A stretch of 33,185 nucleotides of DNA from Flavobacterium odoriferum (GCF_025499515.1 NZ_JAMKFA010000024.1:1-33185), one strand, 5' to 3'; shown: positions 24,123 to 31,440, counted from the first letter of the stretch. Translations and numbers: made by a program. Notes: generated by a model from the sequence alone, not told the origin.

Positions 24123-24380
24123 TTCTAAAATACCTATAACTTCTTTTAAGTTAGATAATGATTCTTCAGATTGACCTGAATAAACAAATTCTTTGACAGA
24201 AAGCTGAACTAACTTTTTATAAACTAAACCTTGAAAAGGTTGTTTTGGATTATGTTTAAATTCTAAAGACATTACTTCTTTAGCTATATCAATATAAATA
24301 CTTTGATATGTAGTTTTATCAGTTTCGTTTTTTAGTTTGTTTAATAAATCAATTAATTGTTTTGGTTTTTCTGTTACCAT
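24099..24380 (-). CDS. Minus-strand hypothetical protein (C20)
   Basis: A 93-residue protein read leftward from ATG at 24380 (MVTEKPKQLIDLLNKL...). The frame is open to 24491 with an extra hydrophobic N-terminus, so a 130-residue form is possible. The sequence is helical, with LVYKKLVQLSVKEFVYSGQSEESLSNLKEVI. A -7-like TATTTTTG on the minus strand (24444-24451) would place the start near 24437, supporting the shorter form. It is the only credible minus-strand gene in the array. Family unknown. Confidence 0.6.
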   Translation of the reverse strand: MVTEKPKQLIDLLNKLKNETDKTTYQSIYIDIAKEVMSLEFKHNPKQPFQGLVYKKLVQLSVKEFVYSGQSEESLSNLKEVIGILESTSVLVR

Positions 24381-24483
24381 AAATATTACAGTTTTTAAAT
24401 TAGTTCTTTGAAATTTACGTTTGATTAATAAATATAATCTATCAAAAATATAATTACTATAAATTAATAATATAGATAGACTA

Positions 24484-24513
24484 TTGTTCATGTTGTTCGT
24501 TTTTGTATTTTTG
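24484..24513 (+). promoter_or_regulatory. Consensus promoter of the C20 ncRNA
   Basis: TTG (24484-24486), exactly 19 bases, TATTTTTG (24506-24513). No protein-coding frame follows, but a terminator lies about 215 bases downstream, which points to a non-coding transcript. Confidence 0.6.
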
Positions 24514-24519
24514 TCGGTG

Positions 24520-24745
24520 TTAAGAGTTAGGAAAAAGAAAAGACAGTAGCGGGAACTACTGCCTAATCAAAATTAAAAACTACTGAAGTGTAGGAAAAAT
24601 TAATTTAACTATCTCGATAACACAATGAATTGCGAATATGGATAATTCAATTTTTTTCAGACGGGTGGGTTTCTGCTCCTGCTCCATACTTTAAAAAAAT
24701 TAGTTAGACATGTTAACTCTCTGCTTAACCCGCAGTTGGGTTTTT
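24520..24745 (+). ncRNA. Putative non-coding RNA of cassette C20
   Basis: A stretch of about 225 bases from the predicted start (about 24520) to an intrinsic terminator. It contains a perfect stem CAGTAG/CTACTG (24544-24549 with 24556-24561, loop CGGGAA), a small stem CTAC/GTAG (24580-24593) and an unpaired GGGTTTCTGCTCCTGCTCC segment (24665-24683). GGGTT in that segment could compete with the terminator stem. No start codon opens a substantial frame. Family not recognised. Confidence 0.5.
24727..24745 (+). terminator. Intrinsic terminator of the C20 ncRNA
   Basis: Stem AACCC/GGGTT with a six-base loop (GCAGTT), directly followed by TTTTG. It would end a transcript from the 24484 promoter. 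Confidence 0.55.
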
Positions 24746-24813
24746 GATTTAAAATGTTAGTTTTCATAATAGTTACATTTTAAGTTAGACGATATTTTTA
24801 AGAACTTCAGACA

Positions 24814-24846
24814 ACTCCTTCTATTACAGATTGGAGTATTTTTTAT
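24814..24846 (+). terminator. Second terminator-like hairpin in C20
   Basis: ACTCC (24814-24818) pairs with GGAGT (24833-24837), loop 14 bases, followed by ATTTTTTAT. It may back up the first terminator or end a longer transcript before the attC. Confidence 0.45.
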
Positions 24847-24963
24847 GTTAATTCACAAAGATATTGAAAAGATAACGTTTTACAAAATATTTTGTAGTAC
24901 TTTTATTAACAACTTTATTAACAAACGTAAATTTTACCGAACTGAGCCGAAAAAAATAACGCC

Positions 24964-25090
24964 ATACAACAACCGTTTACATCAATGGCTACGCTTGGGT
25001 GTTTTTTAAAAATTTCGGCAAAAACAAACTAAAAGAATAGAATAAACAACAGTAAAAAATCAACGCCACTGTATGCAAGCGGTGAGAACG
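24964..25090 (+). repeat. attC of cassette C20 (singleton type)
   Basis: R'' ATACAAC. Arms CCGTTTACATCAATGGC and GCCACTGTATGCAAGCGG pair imperfectly. The centre is AT-rich and lacks the alpha hairpin and a TAnnTTTG box. Confidence 0.85.
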
Positions 25091-25119
25091 TTAGCAACAA
25101 TACTTTAAAAAATCTGCAA

Positions 25120-25656
25120 GTGAAATATTATTTAATAGTTTCTTTAATTCTGTTTTCATGTTCTGAAAAGAATTCGAGAATAGAAACTAAAATTGATTTA
25201 AGTAGTAGAAAACTTAACTCAATTCCAGATAGTGTTTTTGAATACAAAAATTTAACTGAATTGGAACTTGGCGCAAAAGAAGTAATATTTTATCCGCCAT
25301 TATCAGCTTTAAGTGGAGGTGATAAGGACAGAAATCGTATTGTTGAATTACCTGAAAGAATATCCGAATTAAAATACTTAAAAGTTTTGACATTGAACTC
25401 TAACGAACTGAAAAGCTTACCAAACTCATTATCAAACCTTCAAAATCTTGAAATTTTAGATTTGGCGTTGAATAAAAATCTGAATGTAGTTGCAGAAATA
25501 CCAAAACTAAAATCACTTCCAAAACTTAAAGTTTTAAAAATTGTGGATACTAAGCTTGACAAGAATGATTTGGAAATTATAAAGAAATCACTTGGCACAA
25601 AAATTAAATTAATTTATTCGGTCAGTGACTATATGGAAAGTTATGGTAATGAATAA
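25120..25656 (+). CDS. Leucine-rich-repeat lipoprotein (C21)
   Basis: A 178-residue protein starting with GTG at 25120. The lipobox is LFSC (Cys near residue 14). The mature part is an LRR solenoid: KIDLSSRKLNSIPDSVFEYKNLTELELG, ELPERISELKYLKVLTLNSNELKSLPNSLSNLQNLEILDLALN, LKSLPKLKVLKIVD. LRR units with L-x-x-L-x-L-x-x-N-x-L-x-x-LP are the classic bacterial type. Probably an envelope-anchored binding protein. Sole gene of its cassette. Confidence 0.85.
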   Translation: MKYYLIVSLILFSCSEKNSRIETKIDLSSRKLNSIPDSVFEYKNLTELELGAKEVIFYPPLSALSGGDKDRNRIVELPERISELKYLKVLTLNSNELKSLPNSLSNLQNLEILDLALNKNLNVVAEIPKLKSLPKLKVLKIVDTKLDKNDLEIIKKSLGTKIKLIYSVSDYMESYGNE

Positions 25657-25663
25657 GTACTGT

Positions 25664-25795
25664 TGCTAACAGCGGTTTGCTTCAATGGCTACTTCCGGAT
25701 TTTCCTGCGGAAAATCCGCTGCTGAATGGAATGTTTTGTTATATTTGTAATGGCTTGGTGTTGGTTCAACGCCACTGAAAGCAAGCCGCAGAACG
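25664..25795 (+). repeat. attC of cassette C21 (alpha type)
   Basis: R'' TGCTAAC; the ends match 15 of 17 bases (GTTAGCAACAATACTTT). Hairpin loop TGC. TATATTTG at 25740-25747. Confidence 0.95.
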
Positions 25796-25822
25796 TTATA
25801 GCCAATTTTAGAACGAACGAAA

Positions 25823-26326
25823 ATGATAGAACAAACAGAAACATATAAACTTGACAAAAGTATCTGGACACATGACGACTTTGAAGAAATGGGTTGGCAT
25901 GACGCAAACATATATGGGCTGACAATTGAAAAAGACGAAGACAATTGGACAGCAGACTTCTTGCTTGACTTAGATTACATTTTTAAATGGGTTCATCCAA
26001 TTCCACCAGCACAGACATTTACATTTTGGGTTGCTCCTTGCACACTAATTTTTAAAGATTGCTTTGACTTGCAGTTTGACTTTAAAACTGACGGTGGTTT
26101 TCTTGACTTAATGGAAATTGCTGATCTTTATTTAAAAAGCAAAGTTGAGCAAGAGAAAAATAAGTTTGTTTACGAATGGATAATTGAGCTACAACAAGGA
26201 CAAATAACTTTGAAGTCATATGGTCTTGAACAAATTGTTAGACAACACCCCCAACACGTGAAGGGACAAGTATTAACTTTGGACGAACGTGGTGGAATAA
26301 ATTTCGGTCGAAAACCATGCAGATAG
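25823..26326 (+). CDS. Cytosolic protein of unknown function (C22)
   Basis: A 167-residue acidic protein without signal or membrane segment. The fold looks alpha/beta: GWHDANIYGLTIEKDEDNWTADFLLDLDYIFKW, then FTFWVAPCTLIFKDCFDLQFDF, a helix and YEWIIELQQGQITLKSYGLEQIVRQ. Its small size, acidity and W-H-D-A-x-I-x-G-L opening resemble immunity-type or DUF proteins scattered through Bacteroidota, but I cannot name the family. Confidence 0.78.
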   Translation: MIEQTETYKLDKSIWTHDDFEEMGWHDANIYGLTIEKDEDNWTADFLLDLDYIFKWVHPIPPAQTFTFWVAPCTLIFKDCFDLQFDFKTDGGFLDLMEIADLYLKSKVEQEKNKFVYEWIIELQQGQITLKSYGLEQIVRQHPQHVKGQVLTLDERGGINFGRKPCR

Positions 26327-26339
26327 TAATAAAAACTGG

Positions 26340-26471
26340 CTATAACAGCGGTTTAAAAATATGTCTAGTTTCGGGATTTTTTGAAATGGCGCAGTTGCTC
26401 AATTTAAAGTTTTGTTTATATTTGTGAAGGCTTGGTGCTGGTTTTTCGCCACATTTTTAAGCCGCGAAACG
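26340..26471 (+). repeat. attC of cassette C22 (gamma type)
   Basis: R'' CTATAAC; the ends match about 15 of 16 bases (GTTATAGCCAATTTTA). Carries the consensus promoter at 26395-26424. Confidence 0.93.
26395..26424 (+). promoter_or_regulatory. Consensus promoter inside gamma-type attC
   Basis: TTG (26395-26397), 19 bases, TATATTTG (26417-26424). It reads into the SUFU-like gene at 26521. Confidence 0.72.
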
Positions 26472-26520
26472 TTATGTGTAACCATAAGAGCGGCCGCATA
26501 GAGAATAAAACGACATAAAA

Positions 26521-27186
26521 ATGATGAACTTTTTTAAAAAACTATTTGGCAAATCTGACAAACCAGAACCAAAAGAATTTAGTGAACAAGAGTACGAACT
26601 TCACTATGAATTAAAATCACAAGGACTTGAAAATGTTCTTGGAAAAATGCACGACTTGGTTGGACACGCAATTATTCCCTTTGCAGTCGGTGGAGCAGTT
26701 GATATGTATTATTTTCCAAATCATATTAATGGGACAGGCTTTGCTACAATGGAGCTTTTAGAACCTGACGGAACTGGACCTTTGCCGAACAGACTTGGGA
26801 CATATGAACTTGTTGCGTTTACAAAACACGCATACAACGATATCGAAGACACACAAACACCATTTAACCTTATTGAGAGAACATTTTGTGGATTTTTCAC
26901 GACAATCGGATTTTTCTCTCGAGAAGCAGTTTTAAATCCAAATGAGACTTGCGAAGTTCCTAATGGAGAAGGTGAAGAAAACACTTGTTTGGTATTTGAC
27001 CTTTACCAACCCGACAACAAAGAATTTAGAATTGGTGAAAGAAAGCATCATTTACTATTGTGTTTGCAAGTTTTTAGGAGTGAAATGGAATTTTCAAGAG
27101 CAAATGGAAGCGAAGAATTATTTAAGAAACTAAAAGAAGCTGGACATTATCCATATAGTGACTTGGACAGACAACCAGTAGCTTAG
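26521..27186 (+). CDS. Suppressor-of-fused (SUFU) domain protein (C23)
   Basis: A 221-residue cytosolic protein with two adjacent ATGs (26521, 26524). After a basic, charged head the core HAIIPFAVGGAVDMYYFPNHINGTGFATMELLEPDG...LGTYELVAFTKH follows the SUFU-domain pattern: a V-D-x-Y-x-F/I-P strand, a T-G-F-x-T strand, then Y-E-L. CLVFDLYQPDN and HHLLLCLQVFRSEMEFSR close the domain. Bacterial SUFU proteins are commonly immunity factors in polymorphic-toxin systems. No toxin gene is nearby, so it may act as an orphan immunity gene. Confidence 0.78.
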   Translation: MMNFFKKLFGKSDKPEPKEFSEQEYELHYELKSQGLENVLGKMHDLVGHAIIPFAVGGAVDMYYFPNHINGTGFATMELLEPDGTGPLPNRLGTYELVAFTKHAYNDIEDTQTPFNLIERTFCGFFTTIGFFSREAVLNPNETCEVPNGEGEENTCLVFDLYQPDNKEFRIGERKHHLLLCLQVFRSEMEFSRANGSEELFKKLKEAGHYPYSDLDRQPVA

Positions 27187-27206
27187 AAAATGGAAAGAAT
27201 GGCTAC

Positions 27207-27332
27207 ACATAACAGGCGTTTGGCAAAAAAGCGGGTTCAGTGCTTAAACGAAGCTTTGTGCTTCGTATCAAGTTCAGTGCTGGCAGACAGTTTAGTGCTT
27301 CGAAATCCGCTTCTTCGCCAAGCGCCAAAACG
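27207..27332 (+). repeat. attC of cassette C23 (delta type, diverged)
   Basis: R'' ACATAAC; the ends match about 15 of 16 bases (GTTATGTGTAACCATA). Arms GGCGTTTGGC and GCCAAGCGCC as in the other delta sites. The centre differs and has GTTCAGTGCT / AGTTCAGTGCT / GTTTAGTGCTTCG repeats instead of the TATCTTTG box. Confidence 0.88.
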
Positions 27333-27443
27333 TTGTGTGCAACATATTTTCCGAACTTACGCCGAAAGCTTTTCTCTTATTTTTCCGAAAGAAATTTATT
27401 GAAATTGTTACCGAAAAATCTTGCGTAAAAATTAAAAACCGAA

Positions 27444-27472
27444 CCGAACTTTGTCGATAAACTTTGTGCTGA
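27444..27472 (+). repeat. Direct repeat 1 in cassette C24
   Basis: CCGAACTTTGTCGATAAACT and nine further bases, repeated at 27553-27581 with four T/C or G/A-type differences. Confidence 0.75.
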
Positions 27473-27552
27473 AATTACGTTTTAGGGAAAATCCGTTGTG
27501 AAATTAAAAACTGAAACTAAACGTTGTGTGAAAATATGCTTTGCGTGACAAT

Positions 27553-27581
27553 CCGAACTTTGCCGATAAACTTTGCGTTGA
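27553..27581 (+). repeat. Direct repeat 2 in cassette C24
   Basis: Second copy of the 29-base repeat (CCGAACTTTGCCGATAAACT at its start), about 109 bases after the first. The stretch between holds further CGTTGTG and TTGCGTGA-like elements. Confidence 0.75.
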
Positions 27582-27612
27582 GTTTTTTTAAGTTCCGAAA
27601 ATATCATGCAGC

Positions 27613-27744
27613 ACACAACAGCGGTTTAAAAAAATGGCTAGTTTCGGGAATTTTTGAAATGGCGCAGTTGTTTAATTTAAAGTTTTGGTTATATTTGTGA
27701 AGGCGTGGTGTTGCTTTTTCGCCACATTTTTAAGCCGCGAAACG
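27613..27744 (+). repeat. attC of cassette C24 (gamma type)
   Basis: R'' ACACAAC. Same arms as the other gamma sites. Carries the consensus promoter at 27668-27697. Reads AAGGCGTGG where the other gamma sites read AAGGCTTGG or TTGGCTTGG. Confidence 0.92.
27668..27697 (+). promoter_or_regulatory. Consensus promoter inside gamma-type attC
   Basis: TTG (27668-27670), 19 bases, TATATTTG (27690-27697). It would express the HEPN-like gene at 27780. Confidence 0.72.
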
Positions 27745-27779
27745 TTATAGGTAATGCCAAATCACCTCATTTTAAAGAC

Positions 27780-28373
27780 ATGAAAGAGTTAGAAGACGTA
27801 TTTTTACAAATCAAAAATAAGTATGTAAATCTATTACATTATGTCAATGAATATGAAATTTTATTCGCTGAGAATAAAGAATTAGACACTATGATTAGTG
27901 AAACAAAGTCATCTTTTTTTAGTGATTTGTATTGGCTATATTGGAATTTTATAACCATTCAGACATGTGCTTTAATGGACAAAAAAATAATGATGGGAAA
28001 AGAAAATCTTACTATACCAAAATTAATTGATCTCATTGAAAAACTTGATTTTGAATGTACTTCAAGCGCTAAACTAAAACTCGAAACTATTAATGAAAAA
28101 ATAGGTCCTTTTAAGGTTGCTAGAAACAAAGCTTTTGGACATTATGACTTAGAATCCGTAATGTCAAAAAAAGAATTTGATAGACTTGAACTCGATGATT
28201 TAAAAATTATCTTTAATTCTATTGAAGGGATATTTAATTTAATTGAAGTAGAGTTAGGTCAATCAACAAAACTATATGGTTTTAGAATCCAAACTGGAGC
28301 AATGAGATTATTAAATTTCATAAGACTTGGAATTGAAAAGAAAAAAGAAATAATAAATCGGCGTCGACAATAA
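27780..28373 (+). CDS. AbiU2/HEPN-like protein, candidate abortive-infection RNase (C25)
   Basis: A 197-residue, all-helical cytosolic protein from ATG 27780; the upstream open frame is attC sequence. Residues 45-125 resemble the AbiU2-type HEPN domain: LYWLYWNFITIQTCALMDKKIMMGKENLTIPKLIDLI, then FKVARNKAFGHYD, giving R115-x5-H121 in the Rx4-6H range of HEPN ribonucleases. Such proteins cleave RNA and stop growth of infected cells. It is alone in its cassette with no obvious antitoxin. By-eye assignment; a non-catalytic HEPN protein is possible. Confidence 0.7.
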   Translation: MKELEDVFLQIKNKYVNLLHYVNEYEILFAENKELDTMISETKSSFFSDLYWLYWNFITIQTCALMDKKIMMGKENLTIPKLIDLIEKLDFECTSSAKLKLETINEKIGPFKVARNKAFGHYDLESVMSKKEFDRLELDDLKIIFNSIEGIFNLIEVELGQSTKLYGFRIQTGAMRLLNFIRLGIEKKKEIINRRRQ

Positions 28374-28381
28374 GGCACTAC

Positions 28382-28513
28382 CTATAACAGCGGTTTGCTT
28401 CAATGGCTACTTCCGGATTTTCCTACGGAAAATCCGCTGCTGAATGGAATGTTTTGTTATATTTGTAATGGCTTGGTGTTGGTTCAACGCCACTGAAAGC
28501 AAGCCTCATAACG
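28382..28513 (+). repeat. attC of cassette C25 (alpha type)
   Basis: R'' CTATAAC; the ends match 13 of 14 bases (GTTATAGGTAATGC). TATATTTG at 28458-28465. Confidence 0.95.
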
Positions 28514-28545
28514 TTGTACACTATTTTAACGCGAACTCTAAAACA

Positions 28546-29367
28546 ATGATTATAAAAAAAACACTAATTACTATATTTCTAATATTAATAAATTTCTCTG
28601 GATATTGTCAAGATAAAACTTATCAAGATTTTATTAATGATATAACTCCAACATTTCCAGGTTGTGAAAATTCAAAAGACAAATCCGAATGTTATAGTTT
28701 GGAGGTTGGTAACTTAATTTTATCTAATTTTAATAAACCTGATAACCTTGATAAATTGAATGACGTTGATGGCGTCTTAGAAATTAAATTAACTTTACGA
28801 AATGAAATAAATGGTAAGACAACTATTTTAAAAGTTGAAAATGTAAATGATGTTGTTAAGAACTTAGTAATAGAAAGTCTTGAAAAATTACCTCTGATAC
28901 AACCAGTAACTTCTTTTAGAGATGGTGAATCAAAAGTTTCATCTACAAGCTTTTATATAATTATCGAAAAGAAAAATAAATCAAATTATTTTGAACAAGT
29001 CATAAGAAAATCTAAACAAGATTATTCTAAAATGCCTTCACCAAATCCTGACAAGATAAAACATGTCTTAATAGAAAATTGTGAAAACGATGATAGGAGT
29101 TCAGATTGTTTTTATTTAAGTATAAAACAATATATTATAGATAAATTAGATAAAAATATAATTGACGAAATTAGAGGCGAAAAATTCTATCTCAAAATAA
29201 AGTTTGATAAAAATGGAAAAATAGACTCAAACTCGTTTGAATGTAGCTTGAATGGTAAAAAAGAAATTTTCCATAAAATAATTGAAACTATAAAAGTAAA
29301 GAAAGCTGCCGAATTGAATAATGAAAATATCGACATAACTTACTCTATACCAATCCAAATTGAATAA
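28546..29367 (+). CDS. Secreted protein with two TonB-C-like repeats (C26)
   Basis: A 273-residue protein from ATG 28546 with a signal peptide cleaved near residue 21 (GYCQ). Two related units follow. Unit one (about 33-125) opens with PTFPGCENSKDKSECYSLEVGNLIL and continues VLEIKLTLRNEINGKTTILKV. Unit two (about 175-270) has VLIENCENDDRSSDCFYLSIKQYII and FYLKIKFDKNGKIDSNSFE. The pattern (C-E-x-x-x-x-x-x-C-(Y/F), then two strands) is that of Bacteroidota TonB C-terminal-like domains, here without TonB's membrane anchor or proline-rich linker. Function unknown. Confidence 0.78.
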   Translation: MIIKKTLITIFLILINFSGYCQDKTYQDFINDITPTFPGCENSKDKSECYSLEVGNLILSNFNKPDNLDKLNDVDGVLEIKLTLRNEINGKTTILKVENVNDVVKNLVIESLEKLPLIQPVTSFRDGESKVSSTSFYIIIEKKNKSNYFEQVIRKSKQDYSKMPSPNPDKIKHVLIENCENDDRSSDCFYLSIKQYIIDKLDKNIIDEIRGEKFYLKIKFDKNGKIDSNSFECSLNGKKEIFHKIIETIKVKKAAELNNENIDITYSIPIQIE

Positions 29368-29374
29368 AAACAGT

Positions 29375-29508
29375 GTACAACACCGGTTTGCTTCAATGGC
29401 GAGTCTCGGGAATCTTTGCAATGGCACAGTTGCTTAATTTAAAGTTTTTTCTATATTTGTATTGGCTTGGCGCTGGTTCATCGCCACTGAAAGCAAGCCG
29501 CAGAAACG
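29375..29508 (+). repeat. attC of cassette C26 (beta type)
   Basis: R'' GTACAAC; AACAGTGTACAAC pairs with GTTGTACACTATT at 28513. Carries the consensus promoter at 29430-29459. Confidence 0.93.
29430..29459 (+). promoter_or_regulatory. Consensus promoter inside beta-type attC
   Basis: TTG (29430-29432), 19 bases, TATATTTG (29452-29459). It reads into the membrane-protein gene at 29530. Confidence 0.74.
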
Positions 29509-29529
29509 TTGTGCAACACTTTAATTGGT

Positions 29530-29976
29530 ATGAATAATAAAAAATACATATTTGAAGTTTTAAAAATTGGTTTTTTATGGACTGTAATTCCAAACTTATT
29601 TTTATTTCTATTTTGGAAATTTGACAACTCGTTTCCTTTTGCCTCAATGTTTTCATTAGGTTTTAATTCATTGATTTTACCAATTGTTTTATTAATAGTT
29701 TTAAAAAAAATTAATGAAAAATATCAGAAAAACTGGTGGTACATAAATTATATATTTCTCTCTTTATGTGTTGTGTTATCAATATATTTAAATCTATTTA
29801 ATTGGATTTTATCAGTAGAAAAAGGAAATAGTATTTACGGAAGACATAATATAGATCAAGGAACTTGGATGATAATAAATCTCGAATTGACAATCAGTTT
29901 GGGTATTCTTTGCATCAATTTAATTTATGACATAATTAATCTTATTCCGGAAAAGCATTTAAAAGTGGGAAAATAA
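29530..29976 (+). CDS. Four-helix membrane protein (C27)
   Basis: A 148-residue protein from ATG 29530, 21 bases inside the cassette; the frame also opens at the cassette's first TTG (29509). Four hydrophobic helices at about 9-27, 43-60, 72-93 and 114-136, with short loops (EKYQKNWWY, SVEKGNSIYGRHNIDQGTW). No charged residues inside the helices suggest transport. Unknown function. Confidence 0.75.
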   Translation: MNNKKYIFEVLKIGFLWTVIPNLFLFLFWKFDNSFPFASMFSLGFNSLILPIVLLIVLKKINEKYQKNWWYINYIFLSLCVVLSIYLNLFNWILSVEKGNSIYGRHNIDQGTWMIINLELTISLGILCINLIYDIINLIPEKHLKVGK

Positions 29977-29985
29977 AAAGCGATT

Positions 29986-30117
29986 GCACAACAGCGGTTT
30001 GCTTCAATGGCTACTTCCGGATTTTCCTACGGAAAATCCGCTGTTGAATGGAATGTTTTGTTATATTTGTAATGGCTTGGTGTTGGCTCAACGCCACTGA
30101 GAGCAAGCCTCATAACG
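29986..30117 (+). repeat. attC of cassette C27 (alpha type)
   Basis: R'' GCACAAC; CGATTGCACAAC pairs with GTTGTGCAACA at 29508 through one extra base. TATATTTG at 30062-30069. Reads GCTGTTGAATGG where most alpha sites read GCTGCTGAATGG. Confidence 0.94.
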
Positions 30118-30142
30118 TTAACTGCAATTTTAAATCAGCAAT

Positions 30143-30667
30143 ATGCCAAAAATTAAAACTTACACATTATTTAATTTCAAATTTCTATTTGCATCATTAC
30201 TATTTTTGCTTTCGTGTTTTATCTGTACATTCTGCATTTTTGCAGGAATAAATTTTATCCCTAGATTTTTTAGTTCTAATTACAAAACTATTTTTTTAGC
30301 AATATTTTTTTACTTCTTACTATTCTATTTATTTTATCGTTGTGGTCAATTAGCTTATATGTATTTGAAATATTTTTGGCACGAAAAATTCACAAGAATT
30401 ATTATTGATTATCAAAATGAAACAATTACCACAATTAATAATTCTGGATACATTTTTAATTCGGAAAATTTGAAGCTTATAGAATTTCACTTATCTACTA
30501 AAGATCACAGAAATCCTTTGTATGATTTTGGATATACAAAACTATATTCTCACGATGGAAAAGAAATAATCATTACCAGTTTAATATTAAATTATTCAAA
30601 TATTGAAAACATACTCGATGGTGTAAAAAAAATTAAAAAACTAGATGAAGTAATTTATCTTCCATAA
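30143..30667 (+). CDS. Two-helix membrane protein with PH-like tail (C28)
   Basis: A 174-residue protein: two long membrane helices (about 12-37 and 48-75), then FWHEKFTRIIIDYQNETITTINNSGYIFNSENLKLIEFHLS, a GYTKLYSHDGKEIIITSLIL strand pair and a final helix. This is the third member of the C5/C18 layout. Its tail resembles a PH-like domain with strands I-I-I-D-Y and I-T-T-I-N. Function unknown. Confidence 0.78.
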   Translation: MPKIKTYTLFNFKFLFASLLFLLSCFICTFCIFAGINFIPRFFSSNYKTIFLAIFFYFLLFYLFYRCGQLAYMYLKYFWHEKFTRIIIDYQNETITTINNSGYIFNSENLKLIEFHLSTKDHRNPLYDFGYTKLYSHDGKEIIITSLILNYSNIENILDGVKKIKKLDEVIYLP

Positions 30668-30676
30668 AAAAACTGC

Positions 30677-30808
30677 AGTTAACAGCGGTTTGCTTCAATG
30701 GCTACTTCCGGATTTTCCTACGGAAAATCCGCTGCTGAATGGAATGTTTTGTTATATTTGTAATGGCTTGGTGTTGGTTCAACGCCACTGAGAGCAAGCC
30801 TCATAACG
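30677..30808 (+). repeat. attC of cassette C28 (alpha type)
   Basis: R'' AGTTAAC; AAAACTGCAGTTAAC pairs with GTTAACTGCAATTTT at 30117. TATATTTG at 30753-30760. Confidence 0.95.
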
Positions 30809-30833
30809 TTAGTAGCCATTACAAAAGCACGAT

Positions 30834-31436
30834 ATGAGAAAAATTTTAATAATATTAATATTTCCTTTATTTACAATTGCTCAAAATCATCTTCTTCCTG
30901 TTCAAGGATATTTTGACACCTATCCACATAGATTAGAGTATTTTCCAGTAATCAAAAAAGTTCTTTTCGAAAATCTTTCAGAAACACCAAGTGTTCAATT
31001 TATCGTAACGCCTTCTTTTTCGCCAGAGTTTGTAGTCCAAATTAACCAACAAGGAGATAAATTCATTTTGAATTACAACATTGCAAAGGAAAGTATATGG
31101 TACTCAAAGAAAAGAAATTATGTAAAAATTGAAAAGTTTAAAAAAGAAATTCAAAATGATGTCGCTTTAAAATTAATTGAGCTTTATAAACTTTGTATTT
31201 ACCAAACAAAATATGAAGAGGAAGAAATATTTGGGCTTGATGGAACTAATTATTACTTCACAATTTTTGATAATGGCTTAAAATCAGGAACTATTTGGTC
31301 TCCAGAGGAAGAAAGTAAAATGGGAAAACTGGTAGAGATTAGTGATATTCTTGTTGATTACGCAACCGATTCTGATATAAAATTGGATGATAATTTTTTA
31401 AAAAAAGCAAACGATTTAATAAACTTACTAAAGTAA
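30834..31436 (+). CDS. Secreted protein of unknown function (C29)
   Basis: A 200-residue protein with a short signal peptide (cleavage near TIAQ, residue 17). The mature part has beta strands (SVQFIVTPSFSPEFVVQINQQGDKFILNYNIA), a helix around IQNDVALKLIELYKLCIYQTKY, then GLDGTNYYFTIFDNGLKSGTIWSPEEES. The last strands followed by a helix recall small periplasmic substrate- or lipid-binding folds, but no family is recognisable. Confidence 0.78.
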   Translation: MRKILIILIFPLFTIAQNHLLPVQGYFDTYPHRLEYFPVIKKVLFENLSETPSVQFIVTPSFSPEFVVQINQQGDKFILNYNIAKESIWYSKKRNYVKIEKFKKEIQNDVALKLIELYKLCIYQTKYEEEEIFGLDGTNYYFTIFDNGLKSGTIWSPEEESKMGKLVEISDILVDYATDSDIKLDDNFLKKANDLINLLK

Positions 31437-31440
31437 CGGC

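Larger units (their letters stand above)
23979..25090 (+). mobile_element. Cassette C20 with reverse gene and probable ncRNA
   Basis: The cassette starts GTTGTATGTCATTAT and ends AATAACGCCATACAAC, which pair with one mismatch besides the A/C position. It holds a 43-codon plus-strand ORF, a minus-strand gene and some 580 bases (24381-24963) without a convincing protein gene. That tract carries a consensus promoter, stem-loops and two terminators. Confidence 0.85.
27333..27744 (+). mobile_element. Gene-less cassette C24 (412 bp)
   Basis: Start GTTGTGTGCAACAT and end ATGCAGCACACAAC pair, so this is a complete cassette. The 280 bases before its attC contain no credible reading frame; the frames that cross it begin inside the upstream attC. 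It holds two imperfect direct repeats and an internal AACGTTGTGTG at 27520-27530 that copies the cassette's own core. It may encode an RNA, be a decayed gene, or act only as a recombination/promoter element. Confidence 0.78.

Noticed and set aside
23991..24380. Classical toxin-antitoxin pair in C20
   Set aside because: The two frames are convergent and overlap at their 3' ends, not arranged as an operon, and neither shows a toxin or antitoxin family motif.
24520..24745. tRNA, tmRNA or 6S RNA in the C20 non-coding tract
   Set aside because: No cloverleaf, no tag frame and no long bulged helix of the 6S type could be recognised; only short stems are visible.
25666..25944. Minus-strand open frames over attC sites (RLAFSGV-x-PTPSHYKYNK-type peptides)
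   Set aside because: They recur at each alpha site as the reverse translation of the repeat and overlap good plus-strand genes.
27190..27428. Two open frames of about 62-70 codons across the delta attC and cassette C24
   Set aside because: Both start in attC repeats, have no recognisable composition and are best explained by the low stop density of that site.
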